The notes under the pieces are model-generated. The model made no database searches. It was not told the DNA's origin and saw only the letters and a list, made by a program, of their open reading frames with translations. A program made the translations under genes and the position numbers. Below, piece after piece: positions 46,725 through 59,612 of a stretch of DNA of 64,000 bases (position 1 is the first letter of the stretch; each line of letters begins with the position of its first letter). Source of the DNA: Ursus arctos. Its lineage: Eukaryota; Chordata; Mammalia; Carnivora; Ursidae. The DNA is taken from NCBI RefSeq assembly GCF_023065955.2, contig NW_026622786.1, forward strand, positions 45,928,938-45,992,937, in the 5' to 3' direction.

Positions 46725-47615
46725 GATTTAGAAAATGGCCAAAGGACCTAAATAGGTACTTTCCAGAGAAGATAGACAGATGGCCAACAGATACATGATG
46801 CTCAACATCATCAGTCATTGGGGAAATGCAAATCAACCACAATGAGATAACACATTACACCAGTTTGAATGGCTAAAATCAAAATGACAAGAAATAATGA
46901 ATGTTGGCTAGGATATGGAGAAAAAGGAACACCTGTGCACCTGAATGGAATGTAAATTAGTACAGGCACTATGTAAAACAGTACGGAGTTTCCTCAAAAA
47001 ATTCAAAATAGAAATATATTATTAAATATTTCCACTACTGGGTATTTACGCAAAGAAAACAAAAAATGCTAATTTGAAAAGATATATGCAACTTTATGTT
47101 TACTGCATTATTATTTACAATAGCCAAGATATGGAAGTAGCCTAGGTGTCCATCAATAGACGGATGGATAAGAAAGATATGTACACACACAATAGAATAT
47201 TACACAACCATAAAGCAGGATGAGATCCTGTCATTTGAGACAACATGGATGCACCTAGAAGGTATTATGCCAAGTTATTTAAGTTAGACTTAGAAAAGCA
47301 AATGCCATATGATTCTACTCATAAGTGGAATCTAAAAACAAAACAAGGCCTATAAGTACAGAGAAATGATGTTTGAGAGAAGGGTGGGTATAGGGATTTG
47401 GGCAAATTTTGTGAAGAGGAGAGGGAGTTAGAGGCTTCCAGTCATAGAATGAATAAGTTATGGGAATAAAAAAAGCATGATATAGCATAAGGAATATAGT
47501 CAGTGATATTATAATTGTGATTTGACAAGCTTATACATTATGCTATCATCTATCTAAGTTGTACCCTGAGAACTAATGCACATTGTGTATCAACTATACT
47601 CAGATAAAAAAAAGA
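46725..47615 (+). mobile_element. L1 LINE, 3' end
   Basis: Plus-strand L1: ORF2 C-terminal region ('gatggccaacagatacatga', 'ggaaatgcaaatcaaccaca', 'tactgggtatttacgcaaag', 'aatattacacaaccataaag') followed by a 3' UTR ending 'caactatactcagataaaa' and an A-tail. Frames are broken throughout. Confidence 0.9.
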
Positions 47616-47649
47616 GCAAACTGTCAGGGCCTTGGTAAAAAAGTTAAAA

Positions 47650-47935
47650 AAAAAAAATCAAACCAATTGGTTGTGCAAATTTACATTCCCATGAGCAATA
47701 GCTGACAGTTCAGTTATTCCACCTCTTCATGAATACTTTGATATTGTGATTTTTTTTTTAGCCATTATAATGGGTATATAGTGATGGTTTTACTTAGATT
47801 TTCCCTAATGACTAATGATTTTGGATATCTTTTAATGTGCTTTTTCACCATTTGTATAACTCCCTTGTGAAGTGTTTGCTTAAATTTCCTGTCCTTTTTT
47901 ATCTTACAGTGTTTTGCTAAGCTGTGTTTTATTCA
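47650..47935 (-). mobile_element. Old L1 ORF2 fragment
   Basis: Minus-strand block 'caaatttacattcccatgag' to 'taatgactaatgattttgga' and beyond, matching the ORF2 C-terminal domain of old L1s. Confidence 0.68.
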
Positions 47936-48045
47936 CTTTTTTATCTATACGCCATAGCATTTACTTTCTTGGTGTATGCTTCAGCAATTCTATCAAATGT
48001 ACAGAGTCATGTGAGTACAACCACAATCAAGGTACAGCATAGTGG

Positions 48046-48422
48046 CACTATATTAGCTTGCTTAGACTACTGTAACAATCACAGAAATTTATCGTCTCGT
48101 GGTTCTTGAAGTTTAAAATCAAGGTGTGGTAAAGGTTGGTTCTTTCAGGGTTATATGATCAGAATCTATTACAGGCCTCTCTCCTTGGCTTGCAGATGGT
48201 TATCTTCTCCATATGTCTCTTCACATTGTCTTTTCTCTATCTGTGTCCAAATTTCAGTTCTTGTTAGGTAGTCATATTGGATCAGGGCCCACCCTAGGAC
48301 CCTTATTTTAACTTGATTTTCCCAGTAAATTCCCTGTCTCTGAATAAGGTCACATTCGGAGGCACAGAGAGTTAGGACCTCAACATAGGAATTTTATGTG
48401 GAACATAGTTTAATCCATAACA
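48046..48422 (-). mobile_element. MLT1-like solitary LTR (ERVL-MaLR)
   Basis: Reverse-orientation MaLR LTR: 'atattagcttgcttagacta' (3' end), 'cctctctccttggcttgcag', 'gtcatattggatcagggccc', 'ctctgaataaggtcacattc', terminal 'tttaatccataaca'. Nested in an old L1. Confidence 0.82.
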
Positions 48423-48461
48423 TCCACTAAATCCAAAAGTTCCCTTGTAATCATACCCTTT

Positions 48462-48658
48462 TTTTTAAAAAAAGATTTTATTTATTTATTTGACAGAGAG
48501 AGAGACAGCCAGCGAGAGAGGGAACACAAGCAGGGGGAGTGGGAGAGGAAGAAGCAGGCTCATAGTGGAAGAGCCTGACGTGGGACTCGATCCCATAACG
48601 CCGGGATCACACCCTGAGCCGAAGGCAGACGCTTAACCACTGTGCCACCCAGGCGCCC
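48462..48658 (-). mobile_element. CAN-SINE with TSD
   Basis: Full arctoid-type SINE, head ending 'gccacccaggcgccc'. A perfect 14-bp TSD, taatcatacccttt, starts at 48448 on the left (its T's merge with the T-run) and at 48659-48672 on the right. Inserted into an old L1. Confidence 0.97.
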
Positions 48659-48905
48659 TAATCATACCCTTTGTAGCCACTGATCTCTTGTCTTTTAATG
48701 GCGTTTTGACATTTAAATGGAATTAATCATTTAAGTCACTTTCCACTTATGTTTTGGACATTGTTTTTATCAGTACTTTGTCCTTTCTTTTTGCTGAGTA
48801 GTGTTCTGCTGTATAGAAATACCGTAATTTGTTTATCCATTCACCAGTTGAAGAGTGTTTGGTTTCTTTTAGGGTTTTTGATAATAATGAATTAAAGCAC
48901 TAAGT

Positions 48906-51309
48906 TATTAAAGTTTGGTACTGGATAAGATATCTTAATAATATTTTCTCAAAGAGGTTGTTACTTAATCTGTTTTTAAAACTCCTTAAGAAACACCACA
49001 GATATGGAAACTAAACTTTTAACAACTTACTTACACCACTTTTGTGGCCTCTGTTATTCTATGGCTTTACCTCTTACAGTTAAATGTAACTACTATCCTA
49101 AGCTGACCATTCCCTGGAGTAAGCAGACATACAAGCCTTCTGAAATTATCCCACCATTTATGAGATTTACATCCCAAAATTCAGCATGTGTCAAATGGCA
49201 TAAATGTATGATCACTGCAAAACAAGGATCATCCATTTTCCACACTGTAATGACAAAATCCGCACTTCTAAATATATCCTATGTCTTGCACTTAGCCAAT
49301 TTCACATTTTAGGTTCAGCAGAATTTCACTTCTATATGCTACACATTGTATCACTTAACAATACACTTTGGCTACAAATAATAGAAATCCTACAAATTAT
49401 TTTTAAAAACTAATAATTTTATTTATCTCATACAATAAAATGTATAGTGGTAGGATCTTTGTATCATTTATCTTTTTCATTCATAGAATAAAGTCTTGGC
49501 ACCAAGATGCCCACTTCACTTCCAGGGCTTTCAGTTTGTATTATGAGCATTTGACACTAGCAGATTTCTGTGATGTATTTGTTGGTTAGAATTATGCAGT
49601 ATGTACAATGTTATCTACAAGGGCAAACGATGAGTTCAGTTTTACAACCTCTACACTTCACAGAGAAGAATGAGAACGGGGCTGTGAATGACTTTCGTGT
49701 AGCCACCTCAGTGATTTTCCTAGTGGGAAATAACTGATACCTATTCTCTGAATCTTGTATATCCCCAAATATCTCTCTTTCACTCTAGTAAGAGGAAGAT
49801 TTCTTGACCAAGTGTAGGATTCTTGTATTGCAGCTCATTTCTTTTAATGTTCTGTAAATGACACTCCACTGTCTTCTAGTTTCCAGGGGCACAGATGAAA
49901 AGTCCAGTTCCAATGTGATTATAATCTAAAAGATAACTTGTTCTTTTTTTCCTGGGAAAATGTAAGAGATTTTTGTTTATCCAAAGAGCTTAAAAATTTA
50001 TCACTTTGTGTGTGAAAGACTTTTATCTCATACAACAGGTGATAACTTAATTGGTTATTCCTTTCCAATTGCATGCTTTAAGCTTTCCCCAACCCAAGAA
50101 AATACTTTTGATCATTTGTTTAAATATTAACCACTTTTCCTTCTTTTTCCCTCAGAATATCTATTGTTCATAAAATAGGTCGTCTTCTTTCAAATCTTCT
50201 CTTGCTTTTTTGATTCTCCTGTCTTAATGTTACTATGTATTTCAGTTGTGATTCTCTAGTCTATAATACTGAACCTCAGCAATGACGATTTCTTCTTTAA
50301 ATTCCATTGTTTTTTGAAAAAAAAATTGAAACCAGAAATTATTACATTGCTTGTTCAAGATGATATTTCACAGCCATATCCCTTAATTTCCCCCTTTTTT
50401 TTTCTCTTCCCTCTGATTGCTAAACACTTTTTCTTCTTGGATCAGGATTTATTATTAAAGTACATTAAATTATGACAGGCAAGCAGTATCTGCCATCATA
50501 AGTTGGGATATAGTACACCCAGAACAAGCATCCCTGATCCAAATTTGTTTTAGTAGCAGGGGAGACTCAATCTTGTTCCTGCAGATCTTTCTTACACAAG
50601 AATGCAAGGAAATACAACTCATTCACATATCCTTTCAGTGCTCTAAACATCTCTCGGTGCCAAGTCTTCTAAAGATATGTTATCTAATACTTTCTGGTCA
50701 TTTCTGAGGCTTCCAGTCACCCCCTGCAGTAGGAAAGGGAAAAACCTGGTAAAAAAAAAAAAAATTACTATCTCTACTGGAAACCTATCAGAAGCCAGGA
50801 ATCCTCTTCAACTTAGATATCCATGGTCTCATATGCTACTTGGCTCATAGAATCTGTTACCTTGGAGTTGAGATTGGAAGAATGGAAGCTGTATTTGGAT
50901 TGCCATGTTTCCAGAGTACCATTTTTTCACAATATTCTTATTTTAAGGTCATATCTTTTTCTTCTGTTATTGTTGGGTTATGTAAGTAAGTAAGTTAACA
51001 TCTTAATTACTGATTTTTTGTTGTCCTCCTTAGTTGTTTTTTCCTTTGCATTTTGGATTATAGTCTCTAGGTTGTGAATGGGATCTTGTCTTTTATATTT
51101 TTATGTGTTCCCTTTTTCTAAAATCTCCCATCCTACTCTCATAGTGAATTTTCTTTCTACGTTCTCCTGACTCTCAAAAATCGGGTACATGAAAACAAAG
51201 AGGACTTAGTTTTATCCTACAGCGTTAATGCTGACATCATAGATCTCTCTGCTAAGAAGGAAGTTGGGCTTTCTGGATTTCTTACAAACATCTTTCAAGT
51301 TTTTTGTTT
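48906..51309. other. Unassigned 2.4 kb
   Basis: No gene recognised. The part around 49800-49930 ('ctccactgtcttctagtttc') faintly recalls reverse-strand L1/HAL1 ORF1, not enough to call. An ORF of 102 codons at 49004-49312 (plus) shows no domain. A 106-bp segment bounded by 10-bp inverted repeats is at 50437-50542. Confidence 0.4.
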
Positions 51310-51790
51310 TTTTGTTTTTTTTTTTTTTTGATTGATAGAAAATTTAAAAATTCAGTTTACAGTCTGACCTGGTGCACAATTCTATATATGTCATGAAAAT
51401 AAGCTTCACAAATCATACAGACTTACAGGATATACTCAAAGGTTACTATATACTAATTTACTTAAAAAAAATACTGATTTTGCCATGCTAAAGTGATTTC
51501 AAATTCATAGTGTGTTGCAACTTGCTGTTTGAGGAATAGTGATCCAGCTTCTCTGAGTATGAAGTTTCATTAAAACATATCTCTGGAGCGTGTGTCTCCA
51601 GTTTTTTATCAAATGATTTTTATAGGTAGTGGAACTTTCTACACTTTTGGTGTCAAGCAATGAATCTGGTTCAAGTTGTTTCTTAAGGGATATGTGGCCA
51701 TGCAGCAGATATTTCTGGAGTTTAGAAAGCTTGAGGTGCCATCCCCCTGGCCATGCTACATTTTTCTATTCTGTAATGGCCCATAAAAAT
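51310..51790 (-). pseudogene. Possible processed retrocopy, unidentified
   Basis: A T-rich run at 51301-51331 looks like the reverse of a poly(A) tail. On the minus strand the preceding sequence has a stretch open for 86 codons (51508-51765) ending in TGA at 51505-51507, followed by a 3' UTR-like AT-rich part of about 175 bp. I do not recognise the peptide (it contains 'LHGHISLKKQLEPDSLLDTK'). No AATAAA hexamer precedes the tail and no TSD was found. It may equally be an old repeat. Confidence 0.25.
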
Positions 51791-52645
51791 CGTTTTCTTA
51801 TTTTTTAATGTGAATGATTTATCTATATGCTTGTAGATCAGAGGGATATTCACAGTTTAAACTTAGGACATTAATCTTAATAGAATAAATGAAATTGATC
51901 AATTTATATAAAGACTTAATTTCAGATATCAATGTAGTATGAAATATATATGGATATAAAAGCAATTTATTCATGGAAAAATACGTATATAATAGAGCAA
52001 GTGATACATGAATAGAAAACAGTTCAAATAAGTGTTAGGAAAAATTATAAATACTTGCCAACTTAAATTTATGAAATATTTCAATGCACTTCTTCACATA
52101 TTCCTAAAGATAACAGATTTTAGCATTTTTTTCTCTAATGATCATTTGTGCTGTTCTCTAGTCTATACTTTGTATCTATTACTGAGCTACATGTACTGCT
52201 TACCTCATAAGAATGTCATCAAAAGAAAAATGAGATCAATGTTGTGAAAGTACTCCCAGCGCAGCAAAAGAAATATATTATGTAAATGCAGCATACGATT
52301 ACCGTTAGCATTATTATCCATTAGAAGGCCAAATATGCTTTATCTAAGAGCTATGTAAGTGAACAAATCTAAAAAAAAAAAAAAGTTAATGTTCCACTTA
52401 GGTAAGCATTAAATAAAGTTGCCAGTACATATTTTTCCTTTAATTATGAAATATGAGAGCAATGCAGAATTTTACTTGCTTTTTCTTGTCATATAATATT
52501 TACATGCTCATTTTCCTCCTTCTCTATAATGACTTTAATATGTGTTTACATAGTCATTTCCATTTACTAAAAGCTTTACAATCATTTATTAGTCAATATT
52601 TTCTTCAACATATACAATAATTTACTCAATAAATAAGTTTTATAT
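51791..52645. other. Unassigned 0.86 kb
   Basis: AT-rich and unique-looking. No gene or named repeat seen. Confidence 0.45.
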
Positions 52646-52805
52646 ACAAGATGATGAGACTACTGGGTCCTTATAAGTAAGCTAACTTATAAATATAAAA
52701 AAATTACGAGAAAAGTAAGTTATTTCAGGTTGCACAGTCAGTGGCAGAGCTGGAATTAGAACTCAAATTTCCAACTTCCATCATCCGTACTAGTGCTTCT
52801 TAAAA
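52646..52805 (-). mobile_element. MIR SINE
   Basis: Reverse-orientation MIR: 'aagatgatgagactactggg', then 'aggttgcacagtcagtggca' and 'gagctggaattagaactcaa', the conserved core of MIR read backwards. Confidence 0.82.
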
Positions 52806-53200
52806 TCTGGGAATTTGAAAACCCTGCAGGGCAATTTTTTGTGTGCTTTAAAATCTTAGCTTCTGTGGTAATAGTGAGACATCGTCTGAGATGACAGATC
52901 AGATATAAATTAAATATAGTGATCATATTTTCCTCTCTGGAAACTAAAGGAATGCCTCATAGTATCCCAGTGTTCTTTGGAACATGGTTTGAAAATTAAT
53001 AGCATTAACTATTTTATGGGCAAAATTTCATTTCACTTAGAATCTTACTGGGTTCAAGGAAAAAATGTCCATTTTTTTTTTAACTAAAGGAAGTCACATA
53101 GCATATAATATGCTCATTTGCAATAGTAATATTTCAAAAATAGATTTAGTTTGTGAACTATCTTCCAAATATTTGGCCATAGAATCCTTTTATTAAAAAA

Positions 53201-53522
53201 TCTATGTATCTCCTCAAAAATGCATGTTGAATCCTAATCCCCGATGTGATGGTGTTTGCAGGTAGGGCCTTTGGGAGGTAGTTAGATCCTGAAGGTGCAG
53301 CCCTCATAAATGGTATTAATGCCCTTAAAATGAGACACATGAGAGAGAATCTGTTGGCCATGTGAGGATATAGCAAGAAGGCAGCTATCAACAAGCCAGG
53401 GAGTGGGCTCAAAGCAGAACTTGACCATGCTGGGACCCTGATCTCAGACTTCTAGCCTCCAGAGTTGTGGGAAATAAATGTCAGTCTAGGATATCTTGTT
53501 ATAGCAGCCTTAATTAAGGCAT
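53201..53522 (+). mobile_element. MaLR solitary LTR (MST/MLT1-like)
   Basis: Plus-strand LTR blocks in order: 'atgcatgttgaatcctaatc', 'gtagggcctttgggaggtag', 'gccatgtgaggatatagcaa', 'ctcagacttctagcctccag', 'gggaaataaatgtcag', 'tgttatagcagcctta'. Same family type as the fragment at 19488-19755. Confidence 0.83.
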
Positions 53523-54474
53523 TTTCAGAACACAATTTAAACTAGATATTTGGACTCTGTGATCTATTTATAAGGTGTGAGGATATATATTCCATTTAGA
53601 GTTGACTATAAAGTTGTACTTGTCAATCTTTGCATTTATTATTTAAAAAGTTGAATATTCAAGTCCTTCTATTTTTTTTAAAAACAGAGAGCATGTTTAG
53701 AAGTATGATCACTCCTGATACTCATGTCCATAATCTATTTGACTGACACTTATTAACAATGATTCAAAGAGAGCAATCATTTCACATAACATTTACTGTC
53801 GTAATTGATCTTTTGTTCCCAAACATAGACAGTGAAGTAGAACAAACTATAGAACATTAACAAGAACTTCTGATCTAGTATGTTAAGAATAGAACCTAGA
53901 AATCATTTTTCTGCAAATGTCCAAATCTGACGAATTTAGAAACCACAAAATCTAAAAGTTTGTTAATGTTGTTTTGCAAAAATTATGAAATGGAAAGCCA
54001 GGTAAAGCCTCTATACCTGTCTCTCACTCCTTATTACCTGTTAAGTTTGAGAATTGCATCACTTTGTTTCCCCAGCCATCTATTCTTCCCACAATTTCTC
54101 ATCAATCAGAAAGGCTTCCTTAACTGTCTAAAAAGACTCTGGTTAGGTCATCTCTTTTGGTGTTTGCCGCCTTCTCTCTTCCTAAGGTCATAATGTGAGA
54201 ATAGCTGCCAAAAATTATTTTTACTGGAGAAATGAAAATCCATATTCAGTATTTTCAAGGTATCATTTCCTTTGAATCTCCATTCTTTCATAAGTATTCA
54301 TTGAACATCTAAGTACCAGATTCAGCAAGAACAATGGTATTTTGCCTTCATCAAGTTAGTTCCCATGAAAATAATCATAAACACATTCTAAGTTATAAAA
54401 AGGAATTCGCCTGTAGTGAGAGTTTGTTTCAGTGGATCAAATTAATTGTATATCTTCACTAAAGAAGTATTATT
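53523..54474. other. Unassigned 0.95 kb
   Basis: No gene seen. About 54285-54350 ('tattcattgaacatctaagt') faintly resembles an L2-type terminus. Confidence 0.4.
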
Positions 54475-54633
54475 TTAAAGATTTTTTAAAATTTATTCAT
54501 TTGAGGGAGAGAGTGCATAAGCATAGGGAGAGGGAGAAGGAGACTCACTGCAGGTCTCCATGGATCCTGGGACCTGGAGATTATAACCGAGCTGAAGGCA
54601 GACACTCAACCATCTGAGCCACCCAGGTGCCCC
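54475..54633 (-). mobile_element. Older CAN-SINE
   Basis: Reverse SINE with 'agattttttaaaatttattc', a short GA segment, 'gagctgaaggcagacactca' and head end 'agccacccaggtgcccc'. Flanked by 'taaagaagtatt' and 'taaagtagattt', a probable diverged TSD. More diverged than the arctoid-type copies. Confidence 0.9.
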
Positions 54634-55079
54634 TAAAGTAGATTTTTTAAAAAGGAGATTTCAAAGGCAATACCAGTATTTCATTCTGTTCTTTAGTTAT
54701 TCCATCTAATCACAATATACAAGAGTACCCAAGGTTTTTTGGTTTTATATGAGGGGATTGATTTCCATCATATTGACACCTATAATTACTTCATTTTTTG
54801 AAGAAGAAACCCAAACTGGTGTCATTCAGTTCTCATAGGTATTCATAGTTAAAAATGTGATTATCATCATGTTATGTGTGTGTATATATCAACCTTAATT
54901 TTAATAAGCTATTTTATGGAGGATTTGGGACTGTTTCCTCTTAAATTTCTATTTACGTTATGTTCTGCCCACACTACTCATTTAGTACCCAAATAATTAA
55001 GAATACAAACATTAATCAATCAATGTATTAATAGGAAAAGATAGGCTTTTTCTCCTGATAAAATAGTTTGAACTTAGAT

Positions 55080-55240
55080 TTATGAAATGTTACCATGTTC
55101 CAGGTGCTACACTAAATATTTTACTTCATTAACACTCAAAACAGTCCCATGTTGCATATGAGGAAACTGATATGCATAGAGATTGCATAGCTAATGCAAT
55201 GTTTCATACCTAGTAAGTGACATAGCTTGGACTCAACTGT
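55080..55240 (-). mobile_element. MIR SINE
   Basis: Reverse MIR: 'ccatgttccaggtgctacac' (3' end), 'catatgaggaaactgatatg', 'agtaagtgacatagcttgga'. Confidence 0.78.
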
Positions 55241-55784
55241 TTCTCAAGAAATTCTCAATTGAATCTTTTTACAGCTAACAAAATACGTTTCTGTTTTGCA
55301 GAATGGGGCTATGAGAAGAGTATTTTTCTGGTAGCTATAATTATTTCCAAACTATGCTGTGAATAAGTAGTGTCTAGAAAGAACTAACAGGTAAAAAGCT
55401 CTTTTTTCAAAAATAGTAAAAGCAATTGCTATCGACTCCACATTATCTTTCCAATAAGTAACCATTCTTCAGTATCAAATTTAACCTTCTCTCTCATAAA
55501 CTCTCTGGATTCTAGTAGGTAATTTCCTTGAATTCTGGTAGCAACCTGTGATTTTTCTTAATATTTCATCTCCTATGACCATCTCATCAAGGAATGTTTG
55601 AGGCTATAACCTCTATCTGCACTTACCTTGCACCTAGTGCAATACTATGGGTACTTGGCTTTTAAAATACACTGACTGTTGGAACACATGCAAATTTGTT
55701 GTAAGTCACATTTAATGAAATGAATATACCTTGTTGAGTTCGTCTCTTAGTATCTATTTCATTTACATTCAAATAAGTCAAGTT
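55241..55784. other. Unassigned 0.54 kb
   Basis: No gene or named repeat seen. Confidence 0.45.
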
Positions 55785-58700
55785 TTTTTTATGGAAGTAT
55801 ATTTGACATAAAATATATTAGTTTCAGGTGTACACCATAGTGACTTGACAGTAATATCCATTATTCTAAGTATAGACACCATCTGACATGATGCAACATC
55901 AGTGCAGTATTGACTATATTCCCTATGCTATATATTTTATCTCCATATTTTATCTCCATAAATTATTTCATAACTAGAAGTTTAGACCATTAATCCCTTT
56001 CTCCTATTCCCTCATTTCCCCAAAATCCTCCCCTCTGGCAACTACCAGTTAGTTTGTTCTCTGCATTTGAGTCTGTTTATATGTTTTGTTTTTTAGGTTC
56101 CACAAATAAGTGAAATCATATGGAATTTATCTTTCTTTGATTAACGTCACCCAGCACAATACTTTCTAGGTCCATCTTGTGGTCACAAATGGCACAATTT
56201 GATTCTTTTTCTATGGATGAGTATAGTCTATATTTATATACCATATCTTCTTTAGCCATTCATATATATCAGTGGGCACTTGGGTTGCCTCCATCTCTTG
56301 CCTATTGTAAATGATGCTTCAATAAACAAAGGGGTGTATATCATTTTGAATTTGTATTTTCATTTGCCTTGGGTACATACCCAGAAGGAGATTGCTGGAT
56401 CATGTGTTATTTCTTAATTTTTTTAAGGAAATTCCACACTGTTTTTGTAGTGGTTGCATCAATTTACATCTGCACCATCAGTGTATGAGCATTTCCTTTT
56501 CTCCACATCCTCACCAATACTTGTTATTTCTTGTCTTTTTGATAATAGCCAGTCTGGTAGGTATGAGGGGATATCTCATTGTGGTTTTGATTTGCATTTC
56601 CCTGATAATTACTGATGTAGAACATCTTCTCATGTGCCTACTGTTGGTCTTCTGGGGGAAAATGTCTATTTATGTCCTTTGCCCATTATTTTTGATATTG
56701 AGCTGTATAAGTCCATTATATATTTTGGATAGTACCTCTTATTGGATGTATGATTTGTAAATATCCTTTCACATACAGTAGGTTGCATTTTTGTTTGTTT
56801 TGTTGTTGGGAGTACAACAAAATAAGCTCTGCACAGTGAAGAAAACCAATTGTTTATTTTTTTTGTTTCCCATAAGTATGTTGGTAAAGCTGATGTCCAA
56901 GAGATTATTGCCTATGTTTTCCTATAGAGTTTTATGCTTCCAGGTCTCATATTAAGGTCTTTAATCAATTTTTGCATTTGAGTATAAGAAAGTGCAGTTT
57001 TCCTAACACCATTATTGAAAACACAGTCTTTTTCTCATTGTGTATCCTTGCCTCGGTCATTGATTAATTGATGCTATAGGAGTGGGTTTATTTCTGGGCT
57101 CTCTATACTGCTCTATTGATCTGTCCATTTTTGTGCCAGTACCATGTGGTTTTGATTATTATAGCTTTATAATATGAGTTTGTCATACCTCCAGCTTTGT
57201 TCTTCTTTCTCAAGGTTGCTTTGGCTATTCAAGGTCTTGTGTGGTTCCATACAAATTTTAGAAGTATTCTAGTTCTGTGAAAAATGTTGGTAGATTGATA
57301 GGTATTGCATTGAATCTGTAGATTGCTTTGGGTAGTATGTGTATTAACAATGTTAACTCATGAGCATGGCATATCTTTCCATTTTCTTGTGCTGTCTTCA
57401 TCAATATCTTGTTTTCAGAATATATGTCTTTCACCTCCTCGGTTAAATTAATTTCTAAGTGGGATTGTTTTCTTAATTTCTCTTTCCATACATACACTAA
57501 TAATGAAGGATCAGAAACATACTTTTATATATTAATTTTGAAGCCCACAACTTTACTGAATTCAAATAGTTTATTGATGGGGTCTTTAGTGTTTTCTATA
57601 TATAGTGTCATGTCATCTACAAGCCGTGATAGTTTTACTTCTTCCTTACCAATTTGGATGACTTTTATTTCTTTTTCTTGTTTGTTTGATTGCTACAGCT
57701 AGGACTTCCAGTACTATATTGGATAAAAGTGGTGAGAGTGGACATGCTTCTGTTTTTTCCTACAATTTAGTATGATGTTAGCTGGGGATTTTTCATATAC
57801 GGCTTTTATTCTGTTGAGGTATGTTTCCTCTAAACCCACTTTGTTGAGAATTTTATCATGAACAGATGTTGTATCACATTGATTAATTAGGGAAACAAAT
57901 CTTTCCTCGTATCCCTGAAATAAATCCCGCTTGATCCTGGTGAATGATCCCTTTAAGGGATTGTTGAACTCGAGGATTTTTAAAGTATGTCTTCAGAGGT
58001 ACTGGCCTATATTTATTTTTCTTGTTCATGTGGCATCTTTCTTTGCCTGGTTTTTGTTATCCAGGGTAATGCTGACTTCATAGAATTAGAGAAGAGGAAG
58101 GAAAACCTCAAAACTATTTTGTAATACTTTGAGTAGAATAGCTAATAACACTTCTTTAAATGTTTGGTAGACTTCGCTTGTGAAGCCATATGGTCCTGGA
58201 CTTTTGTTTGATGAGAGTTTTTGATTCAATGTTGTCACTAGTAAAGTGTCTGTTTAAATTTTCTCTTTCTGATTCAGTATTGGATGATCATATAGGTCTA
58301 GGAATTTATCCATTTCGTCTAGGTTGTTCAATTTATTGTCATGTTATTTTTCAGAATATTCTAGTTCTGTTTCTACTGAGGTTTTGTTTCTTAAACTTCC
58401 CTCTTAAAACACACAATAGCTTTAGCTGTATTTTTTTTTCATTGACCTATTGATTGTTTATTACTTAGCATCCAGGTGTTGAGGGTTTTTTTTCCCCCTT
58501 GTAATTGATGTCTAGTTTCATAGTGTTGGGGTTGCAAAAGATGCTTGATAAGATTTCAGTCCTCTTTAATTTACTGAGACTTGTCTTATGGTTTAACATA
58601 AACAATTTGTATTCTGGTTTTGGGGGGGATATTCTGTATATATCTGGTCTAATGTATCATTCAAAGCCACTGGATGATCTATCCATTGATGTAAAAGATG

Positions 58701-58935
58701 TTAAAGTACCCTATTATTTTGTTACTGTCAATTTCTCCATTTTATGTCTTTCGGTGTTTATCTTGGGTGCATAGAAATTTATTATGACCTCTTGTTACAG
58801 TCTTATTTTAAAATCCATTTAGTCTATTCATATTTAAAGCAATTGTTGATAGGTTTGTACTTATTGCCATTTTTGTTAATTGCTTGTGGTTGTTTTTGTA
58901 GTAGTTATTTATTCCTTTCTTTTGCTCTTTTCACT
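55785..58935 (-). mobile_element. Old L1 LINE, ORF2 and 3' UTR
   Basis: Minus-strand L1. The 3' UTR starts at 55785 ('atggaagtatatttgacata'). Then come the ORF2 C-terminal domain, RT (active-site region about 57600-57625, 'tgtcatgtcatctacaag'), the RT N-terminal part, and a shortened endonuclease and ORF2 N-terminal region up to about 58935. Numerous stops and indels. Its upstream end abuts a plus-strand L1. Confidence 0.9.
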
Positions 58936-59523
58936 CTAAACACACCTGGCTCTGGCATCCCTTGTACTAAGAAACCACGGGAATTCTTAACTAACTACTT
59001 TCAAGACCAGGGAACCTAGCTGCCTTAATATGTAGAGAGAAACATAGACAAAATTACAGATAAATGGAATATAAGCAATATACCTGACGCAGAGTTCAAA
59101 ATAATGGTCATACTCACGGAACTTGCAAAAAAAGTGAACTCAGAACTTCAACAGAGACTTACTTAAAATTCAAAATAACCAGTCAGAACTGAAGACTACA
59201 AAGACTGAATGAAAAATACACTAGATGGAATCAGCAGCAGATTAGAAGTTGCAGAAGAACAAGTCCGGGAGGCAGGGTAATGGAAATCCACAATGGTGAA
59301 CAGCAAAAAGAGTAAGGGAACTCTGTCACATCATCAAGCATAATAACATTCCCATAATAGGGATCTCAGAAGGAAAAGAGAAGGGGAGAGAAAATTTCCC
59401 TAACCTGGGGAAGGGAACACAGCCCCTAACAAGACAAACCCAAGCATATCTACACCAAGGCACACAATGATAAAAATGACAAAAAGTAATGACAGAGAAT
59501 ATTAAAGGCACAGTCAATTCATT

Positions 59524-59612
59524 GTCCAACTCTTGGTTTCAGTTCAGGGTTGGGAGACTGAGCCCAACACAGCATCTGCTTAAAGATCCTCCCTCTCTCA
59601 AAAAGTCCCTTA
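59524..59612 (+). mobile_element. CAN-SINE fragment in L1
   Basis: 'ccaactcttggtttcagttc', 'gttgggagactgagccc' and 'catctgcttaaagatcctcc' match the middle of an old SINEC. The head start and the A-tail are missing. Confidence 0.65.

Larger units (their letters stand above)
47975..48905 (-). mobile_element. Old L1 3' end, twice interrupted
   Basis: Minus-strand old L1 3' UTR ('gtcatgtgagtacaacca') resuming after the LTR ('actaaatccaaaagttccct') and again after the SINE ('tagccactgatctcttgtc'), then the ORF2 C-terminal region ('tttgtttatccattcaccag') to about 48905. Hosts an MLT1 LTR and a SINE. Confidence 0.72.

Noticed and set aside
49004..49312. 102-codon plus-strand ORF
   Set aside because: No recognisable domain and no evidence of exon structure; left as unassigned sequence.
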